A stretch of DNA of 64,000 nucleotides from Rhyzopertha dominica (taxonomy: Eukaryota > Arthropoda > Insecta > Coleoptera > Bostrichidae), in contig QCXZ01000064.1 of assembly GCA_025024175.1 (NCBI GenBank), positions 39,515,325 through 39,579,324 on the forward strand. Direction: 5' to 3'. Shown here in pieces: positions 1 through 11,501 of this stretch (its first letter is position 1; each line of letters begins with the position of its first letter). The translations under genes were made by a program, and so were the position numbers. Below the pieces are notes generated by a model. The model had not been told where the DNA came from. It did not search any database and saw nothing but the letters and a program-made list of their open reading frames with translations.

Positions 1-1226
1 TATAAGCAGGCAGTGAAATTTTAAGCCAAATGTACATGCTCCATTGCAAGATTTAGTATTTTCTAATATCTCGTAGCTTGTCTTAAACCGATCGTCGGTA
101 TTAATAAACAGCGGAAAATTTTCTCTAAATATCTAAAATACCGTAAAACAGCAAATTCCGATTTTGCTAAAATGGAGTCGTATTGCGAGGTTTAGTTGCT
201 GGACTGGACGCATCCATCAATCCATGTCATTTTTGTCATTAAGTTTCTGTAAGTACATGTACTCGTTGATGCATTTTGTCTTCAACTCTAACCTAAAGTC
301 GATTCTTAAAAACAATTACAGAAGCTTTTTAAATGCACAAGAAACTGATAAGTAGTTCTTGCATGCAGAGTTGCATCCGAATAGAGATATGCATTTTGGT
401 TGGCGCGCAAAATGGTCTTATGCTAAGTAATTTCAATTTTTATGGCAGATATGCAGTTCGTTCGTAATCGACCCCTATGTCTAATAGATTGAACCTTAAA
501 TCCTATGATACATCTATAATGGGCTGGATGTGGGACAACGAGATACGACGTAATATGCAATAATTTTATATGGATAAGGCTTTGAGGTAATACCGCACGT
601 TCAAGCGTCGTTGGGAATACCTGCAGTATTGGAAATGTTCCAGGATTTACGTGATTAGCGTCCTAAGTGGCCGTGATAAACAGATCGTTATTTACAATTT
701 TGCGCGCTTACGAGGTGTGCACTTCGGGTTATAATGTTTACGACTGAGACGAGATTAAATGAGGCAATGCAGGAAGGAGATATCGCGTTATTAGTGTGTA
801 AAGTAAATCCTCAAATGGAAAGGTAGCAAGGTATAGACTAAGCAAGAACTGATAAATTGTAAATCTGTATATGTATAATAACAGGGGATTCCTAAAACTT
901 TCCAGAATAACAATAAACTATATTAAAATGAATAAAGTGGTGGCCAACTAAAAGTAATGCTTATAAAGTAAATGTATCATAATATAATAATAAATACAGC
1001 ATATCAATATCATTAACGTTTCAGAAAAGTTTACTTTTTTTTATTTATTATCCATCGTGTTAACCTACTTAGGAATTCATCGTTTATGTACGCGAATCAG
1101 CGCAAACCTTACCTTAGATAATCACTATAAAAATTGAAAACTGATCCATCTGCTCTAAGTGGAGTTATTAATTAACTCTTCTAAAGAAAATAATTCTTAA
1201 AGTGAACTTCCACTTTATTTTTTACA
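1..1226. other. AT-rich sequence, no gene seen
   Basis: I see no coding region, RNA gene or element end in this stretch. The only open frames are short, without recognisable motifs. The last bases run into the 3' tail of the Penelope-like fragment. Confidence 0.5.
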
Positions 1227-1234
1227 ATTGTAAA

Positions 1235-1265
1235 GCGCTTTCGGCTACATGTTAGCCATCGTCAG
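1235..1265 (-). ncRNA. Second hammerhead-like core
   Basis: On the minus strand CTGACGA, one extra T, a 5-bp stem (GGCTA/TAGCC) and GAAAGCGC. It has the same layout as the motif at 1463-1496 but a different stem, so the pairing is kept while the sequence changes. It sits just before the A-rich 3' end of the fragment. Confidence 0.4.
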
Positions 1266-1462
1266 TACAACATTATTTATGAAAGGAAACTAACAGTTTG
1301 ACAAAGTCAAAAATTAGAAACAAGCAAACTTGACTACAAACTGAAAAGCAACCCACATGCCAGTAACTCAAACGAAACATTAATTTGGTTTGAAGGCTTC
1401 CGTGGTTGTTGTCGATGACATGTTGTTTTCCGGGCTGGTTCCCACGCTGGTTATTAGACCTT

Positions 1463-1496
1463 GACGTTTCGACACTCATGTCGGTGTCTTCCTCAG
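1463..1496 (-). ncRNA. Hammerhead-like core in PLE 3' region
   Basis: On the minus strand a CTGAGGA box is followed by a 5-bp hairpin (GACAC/GTGTC) and then GAAACGTC. This matches the order box 1, stem II, box 2 of a type I hammerhead ribozyme, with one extra base before stem II. Hammerhead motifs are known from PLEs. Stem III and the cleavage triplet cannot be shown by eye, so activity is unproven. Confidence 0.4.
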
Positions 1497-1520
1497 AAGT
1501 AGCTCTGAAACTGAAGTGTC

Positions 1521-2078
1521 CTAGTCCGCTCGGGCATTTATACTCGTCCGGGTCACTGACGCGTGGGCGTTGTTACGCATGACCAGTTTCCAGATTCCAG
1601 GTAGTTCAATGCCCCGGTCTCGGTTGTAATTGTGCGGGTTCTTCTGGATTTCGATGGCTTCTTTGTACAGTCTCGGCCAGAATCTCGCTTCCCTCGACAG
1701 CATTTGTGCTTCCTCGAATTTGAGGATGTGGCCAGTCTCCATTCGATGTTCTGCTACAGCCGACCTTATCACCTTGCCCGTCTCTGGTGTCCCTCATATG
1801 CTCCTTGATTCTCGTGCTGATGTGCCTTCCGGTTTGGCCGATGTAAACCTTCCCACAGCTGCATGGGATGCTGTACACACCTTGTGTTTGTAGCTCCTCA
1901 GTCGTCGAACGATATTTCGGAAAGGTGTTAGCTATCTTTTTCGGGGCGGTGAACATGGTGTTTATATGATGTCTTCTCAGCATCCGTCCGATCTTATCTG
2001 TACATCCATTGACGTAGGGCAAGTATGCTGCAGCGATGTTCTCATCTGGTTCCTTCCTTCGTGGTTGCTGATCTGACA
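1521..2078 (-). pseudogene. PLE GIY-YIG endonuclease fragment, frameshifted
   Basis: The frame read down from 2078 contains a linker, then GVYSIPC and KVYIGQTGR (the GIY-YIG signature with its downstream Arg), then IKEHMRDTR. After about 1775 the conserved continuation (AVAEHRMETGHILKFEEAQ, then YKEAIEIQK) lies in a different frame, so one indel separates the two halves. In PLEs this endonuclease nicks the target DNA and primes reverse transcription. The catalytic-region residues visible here are kept, but no RT is attached, so the fragment cannot be autonomous. The family call is firm; the break position is good to about 10 bases. Confidence 0.85.
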
Positions 2079-2080
2079 GA

Positions 2081-4610
2081 TGTCATGGATATCCAGAAAT
2101 TACGTTTTATAGATATCCCTTAGAGCAGCTTGTGCTGTGTGGTAATATATCTGTTTTAAACAAATATAAATGAAATCTGTTTATTTCACTTCACTCCGTA
2201 GTTTTACAGTAACGTGCACTTGTAGTCAAAATAACTTTTACATAGGAATTAATATTTCTAAACATTTTTTCTTGCTGCAATATGCTTTTATCGACTCGAA
2301 GGCTTAATAATCCGAAACTCCCATACTACATTGTGGTATCTTAGTCAAATCAGCATGATTTCTTCCTTTATCATGTACCCCAAGTGTACATACATATACA
2401 AACCGCCGGGGTTTACAAAGATTGCTCGCGGTTTGGTACAATATTTCGGGCAATACAAAAAAGCCGCCCCATTTGAACATATATTGCATTATCATATAGA
2501 GGGTGAATTCATGGACGTACGACATGTTTCCCGGAGCAGCGTCTGGCCTCATCGCACCTTTTCTCTCAGAAGGGCGCTCTCAAAGACTGGGCTGTTTTGT
2601 GGACCTACGGCTTTCCCGGGTGGTTAGCCCTGCGTATTTGAGCCCGGAACTCTTGTTGACAAGGTGATTCGCGCGGGAGCTTCATTTTTGCCTGAAGGCC
2701 TGGACAAATATTTGAAAAACGCAAGGCCTGCCCGGATTGATTGTAAAAACAAGGCCGGTGTAAACAAAAGGACGAGAAATGTCGCCGTAGACCAGCTTGG
2801 TTTACTTGCTTGAAATTAAACATTTGAAAAGGAACCCAAGCTTTGCACAAGGTTTTTGAGGCTTAATTGCGACGTTCCGTGCTTGTAGAAATAACTCGTA
2901 ACGTCAGCTTTACTAGCTATTTGAGACAAATATATAATAATGTTTGTATAATACAATTTCCTTCAATAGTATGTGTTACTCACAAAACGACTGCCAAGTC
3001 TGTATTCCATTTTCCCTTCACAAGAACTCTGCTATTTCCACCCAGCGGGGTTTTTGCTGGTTTGTAATTGCATTTTATTACGAAATTATGGTTAGTAATA
3101 TAGAGCAAAAGATATCGATCTAATAGATAACACGCACGCGTAACTTCACCGCTAGGAAGCGCGAATGTTGTGGGCTACCTAAGGTATATTGAATGGTAGG
3201 GACTTTGGTTGCGACGTAATTAATTTCCATATTGTTTCTGATAAGTCCAGCTTTGTTAATGCCGGAGTTGATAGCGATGGTTGCCAGGCGAAGATGAAAT
3301 TCAGCAATAGTTGCTACTCCATATCTCGCTTGCACAATAGGGAAAAGTATCATTCTGTCTTTTGTGTTCCCGGATCAAACCTGACACTAGAGTTGGTGGT
3401 ACCTTATATATACAGTGGCGTTAGGTCTACCATAGGAATGTATATTTATCGGAAAGTTTGTAATTCAATATTGCACTAATATATACTCATTAGATGTTTT
3501 CTTATTTGTCTGTACATTTTGTTAGGTCATTTCTTTTCGAGTTGCCTCGACAACAACAATAACATGAGAGTTAGAATTCTGAACTCTCTAAAACGACATA
3601 GTTTAAGCTGGCTCTAAGCGAAATTAACCGATGATGCTTTATTTTAAAGTGCAGTTTATGGTTTTCCAATAAATAACGTAACAATTTGTTGTAACTATTC
3701 CACGGTGAGAAATCGTACTTAAGAAAACTTCATTTGTGGCAAATTGGTAACGACTTTTTATGGACTATTGGCTTATCTGGTATTGGATATTTGTCGGATA
3801 TCAAGTAATTATAGGGTATTGGGTAGCAATATCGGGTACGCGGGTAATGAAGCTACCGAGTATTGGTATCCCTAGAATATATATCTATACTGTCTTCTGC
3901 TGCAGCTACTTCTGTAACAATGTGATTCATCTTTGAAAACCTGTCAACATGCTTTTATCCATGCAAAAACGAATCAGCAGGTCTCTTACAATGATACGTG
4001 TAAATTTACGACCTCCTCCTTTATCCATTTCAACTTTTCAATAGCTCCTATTTCGTTTTCTTTTTCAAGTGCAGTACCCACAGTCCTTTCGGAAATGTGA
4101 GCATATAAAAATGTATTACATGCACAAACACGATTCTGATCCACTGAAAAATAACGAATAGTGTTCTGTCTACGTGATAGGTACATTGCTCTCTGATGCT
4201 TTCTGTTTAGTTAATTATACATCAGTCTAACGTACTATAAAGTTCCTTTGGCGATTTTTACGGCAAATGCGTAGTAGCCATTCAGAAGTTGATATCTTTG
4301 GAATTCCTCAATCGTTGAGCAAGACGCCAATGCTTTTCACACGTGCAACACGAGCCCATTCATTACAATTCAGTTCAGTAGTGTATATCGGGCAATATCT
4401 AACTGTAAGGACTCGCTTTTAATTCATAAAACAAATTTGCAAACTGACATAACTCAAGACACGTCTGTGGTTTTAAAGAAATTCACTGGAAATATATAGC
4501 AAATCATTTTATGATATGAAAAGCCTATGAAAAGTATGCTCATTAGTAATAATAATGTCTAGAAAACTGGTTTTTTGAGATACGTCACTTTGTAGGATTG
4601 ACGACGATAA
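2081..4610. other. Unique sequence without a recognised gene
   Basis: No element ends or protein motifs seen. The part from about 2500 to 2880 is richer in G+C than its surroundings and looks like single-copy DNA. Short open frames on both strands overlap each other and carry no known domain. Confidence 0.4.
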
Positions 4611-5519
4611 ACGAGGGTCATGTCAAAATTCCTGCACACAACAACAGAGCTCGCAAATGAAACGTATATTTAAAAAAATTGCAAAAAAAGTCCTTCAATA
4701 TAATCCCTTTGCATATCCAAAAAACGTTGCCATCGCTTCGGCAGTAATGTAATGTCGTTAAATACGCCATTTCTGTCAAAAAGGTTTAGCAGTTGGAACG
4801 CATAGGCTGTTGCAGGGCTTTTATCCTTAAAAGTCAGTAAATCGGACTTCACGAAATTCTCCTTTAGACTGGAGGAACAGAACGAAATCTGGAGGACTCA
4901 TGTCAGGGCTGTATGGGGGATGTGGGAGAATTTCACAGCAGTTCTCGAAAACTCCTTTGACTGACACTGCTTTATACGATCAAGCGTTATCGTGCATGCA
5001 TGAGGATTACGCCGCTGTCTTTCGTATCTTGTCTAGACTTTTGGAATCATCGTATCTCGTCTAGACTTTTAGAATCATGCAGTTCAATTTTCTATAAAGA
5101 AGACATTTGTCAGAATAGCTGCAAAAGTGTTGTCGGTAGCAACAATGAGTTCTGCAACTTCTGTGGTCGTCTTTAACACTACTCCAACGCCCTGAAACGC
5201 TTACTCCATCAAGTTACTGTTGAACTATTCACACAACTAGCAAGTTTCTTGCAAAGCATCGTGAATTTCGGCAACCGCTTTTTCGCGCAGTTTTTGAATT
5301 TCGATATACGCCCATTAATCCGCTGCAGTGACGCATTCCATTGCATCAACTACCCCGATTTGAGAATTTTTTACACATAAATTGAGTGAACTACCCGCAC
5401 TCTATAGCTAAGTGATGTCCAAATGATTGACTTTTATAATTTGACAGCATTTGTTTTTTTCACCATCGCCAGTTTAGCGCCAGCTTGATAAGTGCAGGAA
5501 TTATGACATGACCCTCGTA
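4611..5519 (-). mobile_element. Decayed mariner-family transposon
   Basis: Inverted ends beginning ACGAGGGTCATGTCA are seen at 4611-4637 and, reversed, at 5492-5518 (27 bp, one mismatch). A TA is present on the right side (5518-5519) but is AA on the left, consistent with decay of a TA target duplication. The interior reads on the minus strand as a mariner-type transposase: a helix-turn-helix stretch (EIHDALQE, about 5245-5270), then HPPYSPDMSPPDF (about 4885-4925) and LPKRWQRFLDMQRDYIEG near the C-terminus. The total length of about 0.9 kb is shorter than the usual 1.3 kb, so the central catalytic part has been deleted. Confidence 0.8.
4670..4935 (-). pseudogene. Mariner-family transposase C-terminal remnant
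   Basis: The HPPYSPDMSPPDF motif that holds the third catalytic Asp is readable just upstream of the open frame 4852-4670. That frame ends with the typical C-terminal NGVFNDITLLPKRWQRF block. The two lie in different frames, so there is a frameshift near 4860. The phrase PPDF with an LPKRWQ tail is typical of mariner relatives outside the classical DD34D group. I could not measure the Asp spacing because the preceding Asp region is degraded. Confidence 0.7.
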
Positions 5520-5948
5520 GGTACATAATTTAAATCGTTCATAGTCTATCGAAAAGAGTCAAACAAATTTGCTGAAACATTAGATTCTATAAAGTATAAT
5601 AAGACGAAGGGTAAATATATACAGATATAGGTAGTTTGTGTGCTGCATCTCATGATATAATTGTATGGAAAAATAAATAAATCTAAATTGAGACTGAGAT
5701 TGCAGCTTTCACTCTCAAGAAACTGTAGTCTTGCTTTACGCAAAATCTTGAACATCTGAAAAGCTATCCCGATCCCTAATTATTACTGCATTGACTTAAC
5801 GCCTAATCCTACCAAAACATAATAATTAGATTTACATGAGGTCACAAAAGTGACTTTTATATACCTATACCATCTAAATCCATTTTCTTCAAAAAAAAAA
5901 CGTATGTAGCTTTTAGTGTGGATAACTGCTAATTTGAAAAATGAAATA

Positions 5949-7279
5949 CGAGGCATGTTTTTTAAGTAAGTACCGTTTTGCGATTCCGCCGCCGCAGCGC
6001 TACTGTCGGCGTTCCGCGCATGCGCGCTGGTTACCTACATCTCTTGTCTACGCACTGACGCCATTACAGTTTGATTCTTCATTGTATACGTTGTTTACTG
6101 AGTGTTTAAGATGCCTCCGACAATCGTGAGTCCCGCCGATTGTGAAGTACGGGGTGTTATACGATTTCTTAGTGCTAAAGGCGTAAAACCGATCGATATT
6201 CATCGTGAGATCTGTGAAGTTTACGGACAAAACATTATGAGTGATGGAATGGTAAGGAAATGGGTGAGAGCATTTAAAGATGGCCGCACAAATGTACATG
6301 ATGAAGAACGGAGTGGGCGTCCTTCGGTCGTTAATGAAGATTTGGTGCAGAAAGTGAACGAAAAGGTGAGAGAAAACAGACGCTTTACAATTTCATAATT
6401 GTGCGACTGCTTTCCTCAATATTCTCGTGGTGTTTTGTATCGCATTGTGACCGAGAACTTGAATTACCGGAAATTGTGTTCACGTTGGGTTCCGAAAATG
6501 TTGACGGATTTGCACAAAACCCAACGTTTAGGCAGTGCATTGACTTTCCATGAGCGGTACCACAATGAAGGTGAAGATTTTTTAGACCAAATTGTTACTG
6601 GTGACGAAACATGGGTGGCCTACGTCACACCAGAATCGAAACAACAATCCTTGGAATGGCGACATTCATCATCACCCAAAAAAGTGAAGTTTAAGCAAAC
6701 AATTTCTGCGCGGAAAATCATGTGCACAGTTTTTTGGGACAGAAAAGGAGTATTGCTAGTGGAGTTTCTGCCTCGTAATGAGACAATCAATGCAGAGTCT
6801 TATTGTAAGACATTGAACAATCTGCGTCGTGCAATCCAGAACAAAAGACGTGGCAAGTTAAGTAAGGGTATCGTTTTGCTGCATGACAATGCCCGTCCAC
6901 ATGTGGCTAATCGGACCAAAGATCTCATTAAATCTTTTAAATGGGAAACTCTAGATCATCCTCCATACAGCCCTGATCTGGCGCCCAGCGACTACCATTT
7001 GTTTCTGCACTTGAAGAAACACCTGGTTGGTCAGCGTCTTCAAGACGATAACGAAGTCGAAACATTTGTGATACAGTGGTTAACAAGTCAGGCGGCAGAA
7101 TTTTATGAGGAGGGTATTCAAAAACTGGTGTCACGTTATGACAATTGCGTCAATATTCACGGAAATTATGTAGAAAAGTAGATTAAGGTACAGGCTTTCA
7201 TGTAAGATAAAATTATTGCGATATCTTTGCACGTCTTTTTTTAATTCCAAAACGGTACTTACTTAAAAAACATGCCTCG
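5949..7279 (+). mobile_element. Nearly intact mariner transposon (1331 bp)
   Basis: The ends are exact inverted repeats of about 31 bp, starting CGAGGCATGTTTTTTAAGTA at 5949 and mirrored to 7279. Each end is flanked by TA (5947-5948 and 7280-7281), the mariner target duplication. The size is that of an autonomous mariner. Perfect ends, a clean TA duplication and only one visible coding lesion mark it as the youngest DNA transposon in the window. Confidence 0.95.
6111..7181 (+). pseudogene. Mariner transposase (DD34D) with one nonsense codon
   Basis: The ATG at 6111 was chosen because it begins the conserved N-terminus; the in-frame GTG at 6102 is less likely. The frame runs 356 codons to a TAG at 7181, the usual mariner length. 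The N-terminal third holds two helix-turn-helix motifs (DIHREICEVYG; RRFTIS), followed by WVPKML near residue 130. The catalytic residues are all present: D165 in VTGDETW, D259 in LLHDNARPH and D294 in LAPSDYHLF. There are 34 residues between the last two, hence DD34D. The only lesion I see is TAA at 6396-6398 (codon 96), in the position where relatives have Glu after FTIS; a single G-to-T change would explain it. Transposase would act in the nucleus on its own inverted ends. As read, the copy is non-autonomous. Confidence 0.95.
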
Positions 7280-7281
7280 TA

Positions 7282-8059
7282 CATTGAGTACCTACGCTGC
7301 ATGTATTCCCACGTTTCACGATCAGGTAAACATTGTTTAGCTGACGAAGTACGTTACGCAATGCCCCACGTGGTTTCATGTGACTGACAACAAACTAAAT
7401 CAGATCTTATAGCAATTGGGGTGAGCGGAAGCAATCCTGCTTAGCCAATCGTGCGTGATTGATGAGGATTCTGAGCAGAATTACTTTTTTTAATGACTGG
7501 AGCTGCGGAAGCCCTATTTTGAGACGAAATAATTATTGCGACAACCATAGTATATCGACGCGATTTCCCGGGCAGTCTAAAGATGCTTAGGTAGGGTGAT
7601 TGATTTTTCTTGCGTCTAAACGCATTAGGCTTAAACGACGAAGTTTATCTGATGGCAAAGTGGCTATTTTGGATACAGTTTACAGCAGAAACTTTACAAC
7701 TACCTCGACAATAAAGAAGAAGTGGAAAATTATCACATAAACAGTTCATACCTCGTGTGTATGTACATTATACATGGACTACTAAATATATAAACGCTCA
7801 GTGGTTAAAATTAGTGCAAATACAAATTGAGTACATACTGGTGTGTCAAAGGGGTTATCATTATATCCAGTAAACGAATAACAATGAGTGTTTAGTGCAT
7901 AACTAGTCTAAAATAAATAAATAAATGATTTATGGCTTGCATTTGTTTTTGTACACGATAACCTAGTAAAATGTTTTATAAAACATTTTGCAATTTTTGT
8001 GTAGGGAGCTTATTGTACTCGTATTACATTCCAGATAACTTATGTCTGTGGAGTATAGG
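7282..8059. other. No gene seen; one perfect 22-bp palindrome
   Basis: AT-rich unique sequence. Positions 7968-7989 form a perfect palindrome (AAAATGTTTTA and its reverse complement). No further structure recognised. Confidence 0.4.
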
Positions 8060-8190
8060 ATAAATTTTGCAATTTTTTACCAATAATGTCCCAGATGTGT
8101 TTGAAGGGTGAAAGATCGGGAGATCTTGATGGGCAATACAACGAGGGATCTCAGTTGGCACGATGGGATTGAACCATGAACCAAAAGATA
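8060..8190 (-). pseudogene. Tc1-type transposase scrap
   Basis: Read on the minus strand, about 8075-8140 encodes CPSRSPDLSPFKHIWDIIGKK. This closely fits the SPDLSPIEHIWD region of Tc1 (DD34E) transposases, with Phe-Lys replacing the usual Ile-Glu. In this family that Glu is the third catalytic residue, so it is lost here. Sequence on either side no longer matches, and no inverted ends were found. It is a short relic only. Confidence 0.65.
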
Positions 8191-8206
8191 GTGAGTGGAA
8201 GGTGTT

Positions 8207-8563
8207 TTACAATCCAATGCGATAGCAGTCAAAGGTTTTTGTAGCGAAATCTATTAGTTCGAATGTTAAATATGAATTATTTGTTTTAGTTATAGTTCGA
8301 GTTCTTCTGTGCCGAGAAGGTGTCACATTGTCCTCAGAGGTGGGGTCAAACACGATGGAAGGTTCTGGAGCACTTGTGTCAATTGGAACGGAATCAAACA
8401 AATATGGTATGTTATAAATCGATGTATCAGAAAGCTTCCAGAACATTCTATAAGTTTTCATAGAAGAACGGACCCCACAAGTGTGAAGTATTACCTGAAG
8501 GAACAAGATTAAATTGCGTAATAGCAGTAATCGTCTCTTTGGCGAAAAGTAAAAAATTGCCAT
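8207..8563 (-). other. Unrecognised open frame, 118 codons
   Basis: An uninterrupted minus-strand frame. The middle is rich in Pro, Ser, Thr and Asp (SVPIDTSAPEPSIVFDPT) and is followed by a basic stretch (SRHRRTRT). This composition is common in linker regions of retrotransposon polyproteins, but no domain is recognisable and no upstream part is seen. It lies immediately beside the Tc1 scrap, so it may be part of another old insertion. It could also be chance. Confidence 0.15.
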
Positions 8564-8569
8564 AACGGG

Positions 8570-11020
8570 ATGATAAATAATCTTCTATAAGTTTTCATAT
8601 TTAGTTGAAAGGAAATATTGGCAGTTAAGAATAGTTTTGAATCCTTTAATTAAAATTACAAATCAAACAGGTCAACGCTTTCAGAGTCATAGACTTCACA
8701 TACGTATAATCTTCATGTACAAAAGGATGAGTCTATGGGTTCTTGTATTCAATACAGAAAACTAAATAAAATATAATATTTATAAAAGGGAAATACTTCC
8801 AGACTGGAATCGATGCCTGATTGGAAGAGTGCACCCTGCATTTACTATGTATATCCACTACCTTTTACATATAAAAGAATACATGATGAACTACAACAGC
8901 AAAAGCTCACCTGCAACAAAGGGAAAAATATCTGCGTTTATATCAGTTTTCTGCAAATGACTTAACAGAGGTAATGCTGAAAGGAAACTTTGTTTCCAAT
9001 TTTAAACATTTCAACTGGAGAAAGGAGGATCTGGGAACCAAAGTTTCTCGGAATAATAATCCGATTACGTCGGTAAAAAGCATTCAGCTACCGAGAACGT
9101 CATATTTAATACCTTCCCCACTTCTCGCCGCGGCTTTTTTGAATTATCCCTCGGTGGTAATGCTGAAATCGTGTATTTGTGGAGGATTATATTTTCTGAA
9201 ACGTACTTGAAATTGATGTTTACCGCTCGTCGTATGATACGTCCGTACGAAGCTAAAAGTTCTCTGTCTACGATAGTACCCTGTTCGGCCGTGGAGAAAG
9301 ACAGATAGAGGTAGTGTGTAGCATCGAGTTCTAAACGCTCACCTAGGTGGCTTGGGCGTACTTTCTCCGCCAAATGGTCGTTCGCGGCTTTCCAAATTTA
9401 TGACGTTTAAAATGCTTTTTACGTAACGCGGTATTGATTTAGGCGAAACCGTCTCAGAATATTCCGTGTCGATACTCCCGAGTCTAATGTAAATATTACG
9501 CAAATGAGTAGGAAAAATAGAAACTGAAGGCAGGCTTTTAGCGTTCAGTAGGACGTAGAACAAGAACTTAGTATTCAAATCTAGGCAGACGTCATTTTAA
9601 AAATAAGAATTTTTTGTCTGCTGTAATAAAATGGTTTGTTTTTGGGACTTGTATAAATTAGCAAGAGTCATCTTTATGCTAAATGTTGGCAATAATTGTA
9701 CATTTCGCTTCGAAGCAAACAGTTATAAACTTGTAATGCAGTAGACCTATTATTAAAAGTTCGGTATGAGAGAAAGCCGACTATAAATTGAGTACTTTTC
9801 TAGGAAGCTGACAGCCGTTATAGTTCATGGTCTCCCATGACAGTTTTCGAAACCCCATAGCCTTATATTAAATTAGTCAATAATTAATTAGCACAATTCG
9901 ACCGCTCAATTTTCTCTTATGAATTAGGTGATAGAGGCAGGCGACTTCTCGCAGGTTTTTTGTTTGTGGGGTTTTGATCTGTCAAAGGATTGATTATAAA
10001 ATAGAAAGCTAATATGCACGCGAAGGTCTGTTCTGATGTGCTTGTCGATTCCACATTCAACTGACTAGTTTTTATAAAACTCATTAATTATGGCTAGCTT
10101 TCATAATTTGGTAATGATTTGTCACACGCAAACATGACCATCAGTGCGCTTAAGTGCTGATTGGAAAGCAAACCCTGGTTTGACCAATCCGGGTTTAGCT
10201 TAGAAAACCACAAAGCAACGTATTTTTGGTAAAGTTCAAAATCTTCGGTCTCGATTCACCTTTCATGTCGGAAGTAATCTTGTTTTTTGTGCAACTCGCG
10301 ATATAAAGTAATTACAGTAACGTTGGGCATAGACCAGCTAGCAAGTTGCATAACGTTAAATTGGAAGTTGCGCACACTAAGTAAATTTCGAGTATTTGGT
10401 TGATAAACATAAAAACATGTAAACTTAGGGGTTAGTTGCGTTTTTCCGTGTTTTTGGAAACTCGTAGGTTGAAGGTAGTACCTATAGATTCGCGTACATT
10501 ACCTTAAAGTCAAGTCTGAGCCTAATGGGTAATTCAGGTAAATTGATCGTTGTAAGTAAAATGCCGGAGATGCCATATTTTCAAAAAATATGAATATGTA
10601 TAGAAGGCTTGTTGTAGGTGACTCGCGTGTAGGTCATAATAACAAATTAACACGTAGACTGATTAAAGGGGTAATCGAAACGTCAGATCTTGACTTTCAT
10701 CTATTTGACGTCCTTTTCCTCTTTCTCCGAAAACTTTATTATATGATATTTTGGACGCACAAAGAATTTTTACCCTCGTATTAGTGGTTAAGCAATTTCA
10801 TCGTCTTTTAGTTTGCAATATAAGTAATATGTAAAAGATATTGAGAATACTGGGATACCTGTATATTGTCAAATTCTATTCTATTCCGTTCATCATTTTC
10901 ACTATTAACTGAGTTAATGAAAAGTAAAGCCGTGTAGGTCAATTTGTAGTCAAAAGTGAAGCGAAGTGAAGTAAGATCATTTTGTAGCACCGACTTAGTT
11001 GTTAAATATGTTTGTTAATA
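8570..11020. other. Unique AT-rich DNA, no gene seen
   Basis: No element ends or domains recognised. The block 9050-9580 is somewhat richer in CG dinucleotides and has overlapping short frames on the minus strand without known motifs. At 10675-10685 a lone CGAAACGTCAG resembles the end of the PLE hammerhead-like motif but has no convincing partner box. Confidence 0.35.
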
Positions 11021-11026
11021 AGAATT

Positions 11027-11115
11027 TAGGATGGCAATGCCATCTGATGTGATGACAGAGCCACCTAGCTGCCTTAACGGGTACTACTTCCTAAAGGAAG
11101 TGACCTGTAGCCTGA
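11027..11115 (+). repeat. Direct repeat, copy 1 of 2
   Basis: Starts AGGATGGCAATGCCATCTG and ends GAAGTGACCTGTAGCC. A second copy at about 11367-11464 has a 17-bp insertion near its start but is otherwise almost identical, including the hairpin TTCCTAAAGGAA. Confidence 0.75.
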
Positions 11116-11270
11116 CAAATTGGCATGCAACTGCATACTTTAATTTGACAGCAGACCCCCACGGTACTTTTTGCTAGCGGGCAAGAATCGACATACATTA
11201 AAATGCATGTCTATGCTGTGCTGTCTACACCTCAACCAACTTCAGATAGATCTATTTCGCTGTCATTACA

Positions 11271-11501
11271 GCTCATCACTGCAGTTTAGGTCTAGTGTAG
11301 ACAGCACGACATATGACTAGTTTTGCCTATATACCAAAGCAATGGTATGATGTAAATAAGGATTTAGGATGGCAATGCCATCTGTCAGCATTACACTGAC
11401 ATGATGACAAAGCCACCTAGCTGCCTTAACGGGTACTACTTCCTAAAGGAAGTGACCTGTAGCCGTGCTGTCTACACTAGACCTAAACTGCACTGATGAG
11501 C
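11271..11501. mobile_element. Foldback/MITE-like element with 37-bp inverted ends
   Basis: The end GCTCATCACTGCAGTTTAGG (from 11271) continues to 11307 and returns as its reverse complement at 11465-11501 with a single mismatch. The 157-bp interior includes a block shared with 11027-11115. There is no coding capacity. No target duplication could be fixed by eye. Confidence 0.6.
11367..11464 (+). repeat. Direct repeat, copy 2 of 2
   Basis: Second copy of the block at 11027-11115, here nested inside the foldback element 11271-11501. The insertion near its start includes TCAGCATTACACTGACA. Confidence 0.75.

Larger units (their letters stand above)
1227..2080 (-). mobile_element. 5'-truncated Penelope-like element (PLE), 3' part
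   Basis: Minus-strand fragment that keeps only the end of the polyprotein (GIY-YIG endonuclease) and a 3' region. The coding part runs from about 2078 down to 1521. Below it are about 300 bases of 3' sequence with two hammerhead-like motifs (1463-1496 and 1235-1265) and an A-rich end near 1210-1226. The reverse transcriptase half is missing, as expected from incomplete reverse transcription. It belongs to a different PLE family from the copies at 21-25 kb, because the protein differs at most positions outside the motifs. The exact 5' break is uncertain. Confidence 0.8.
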
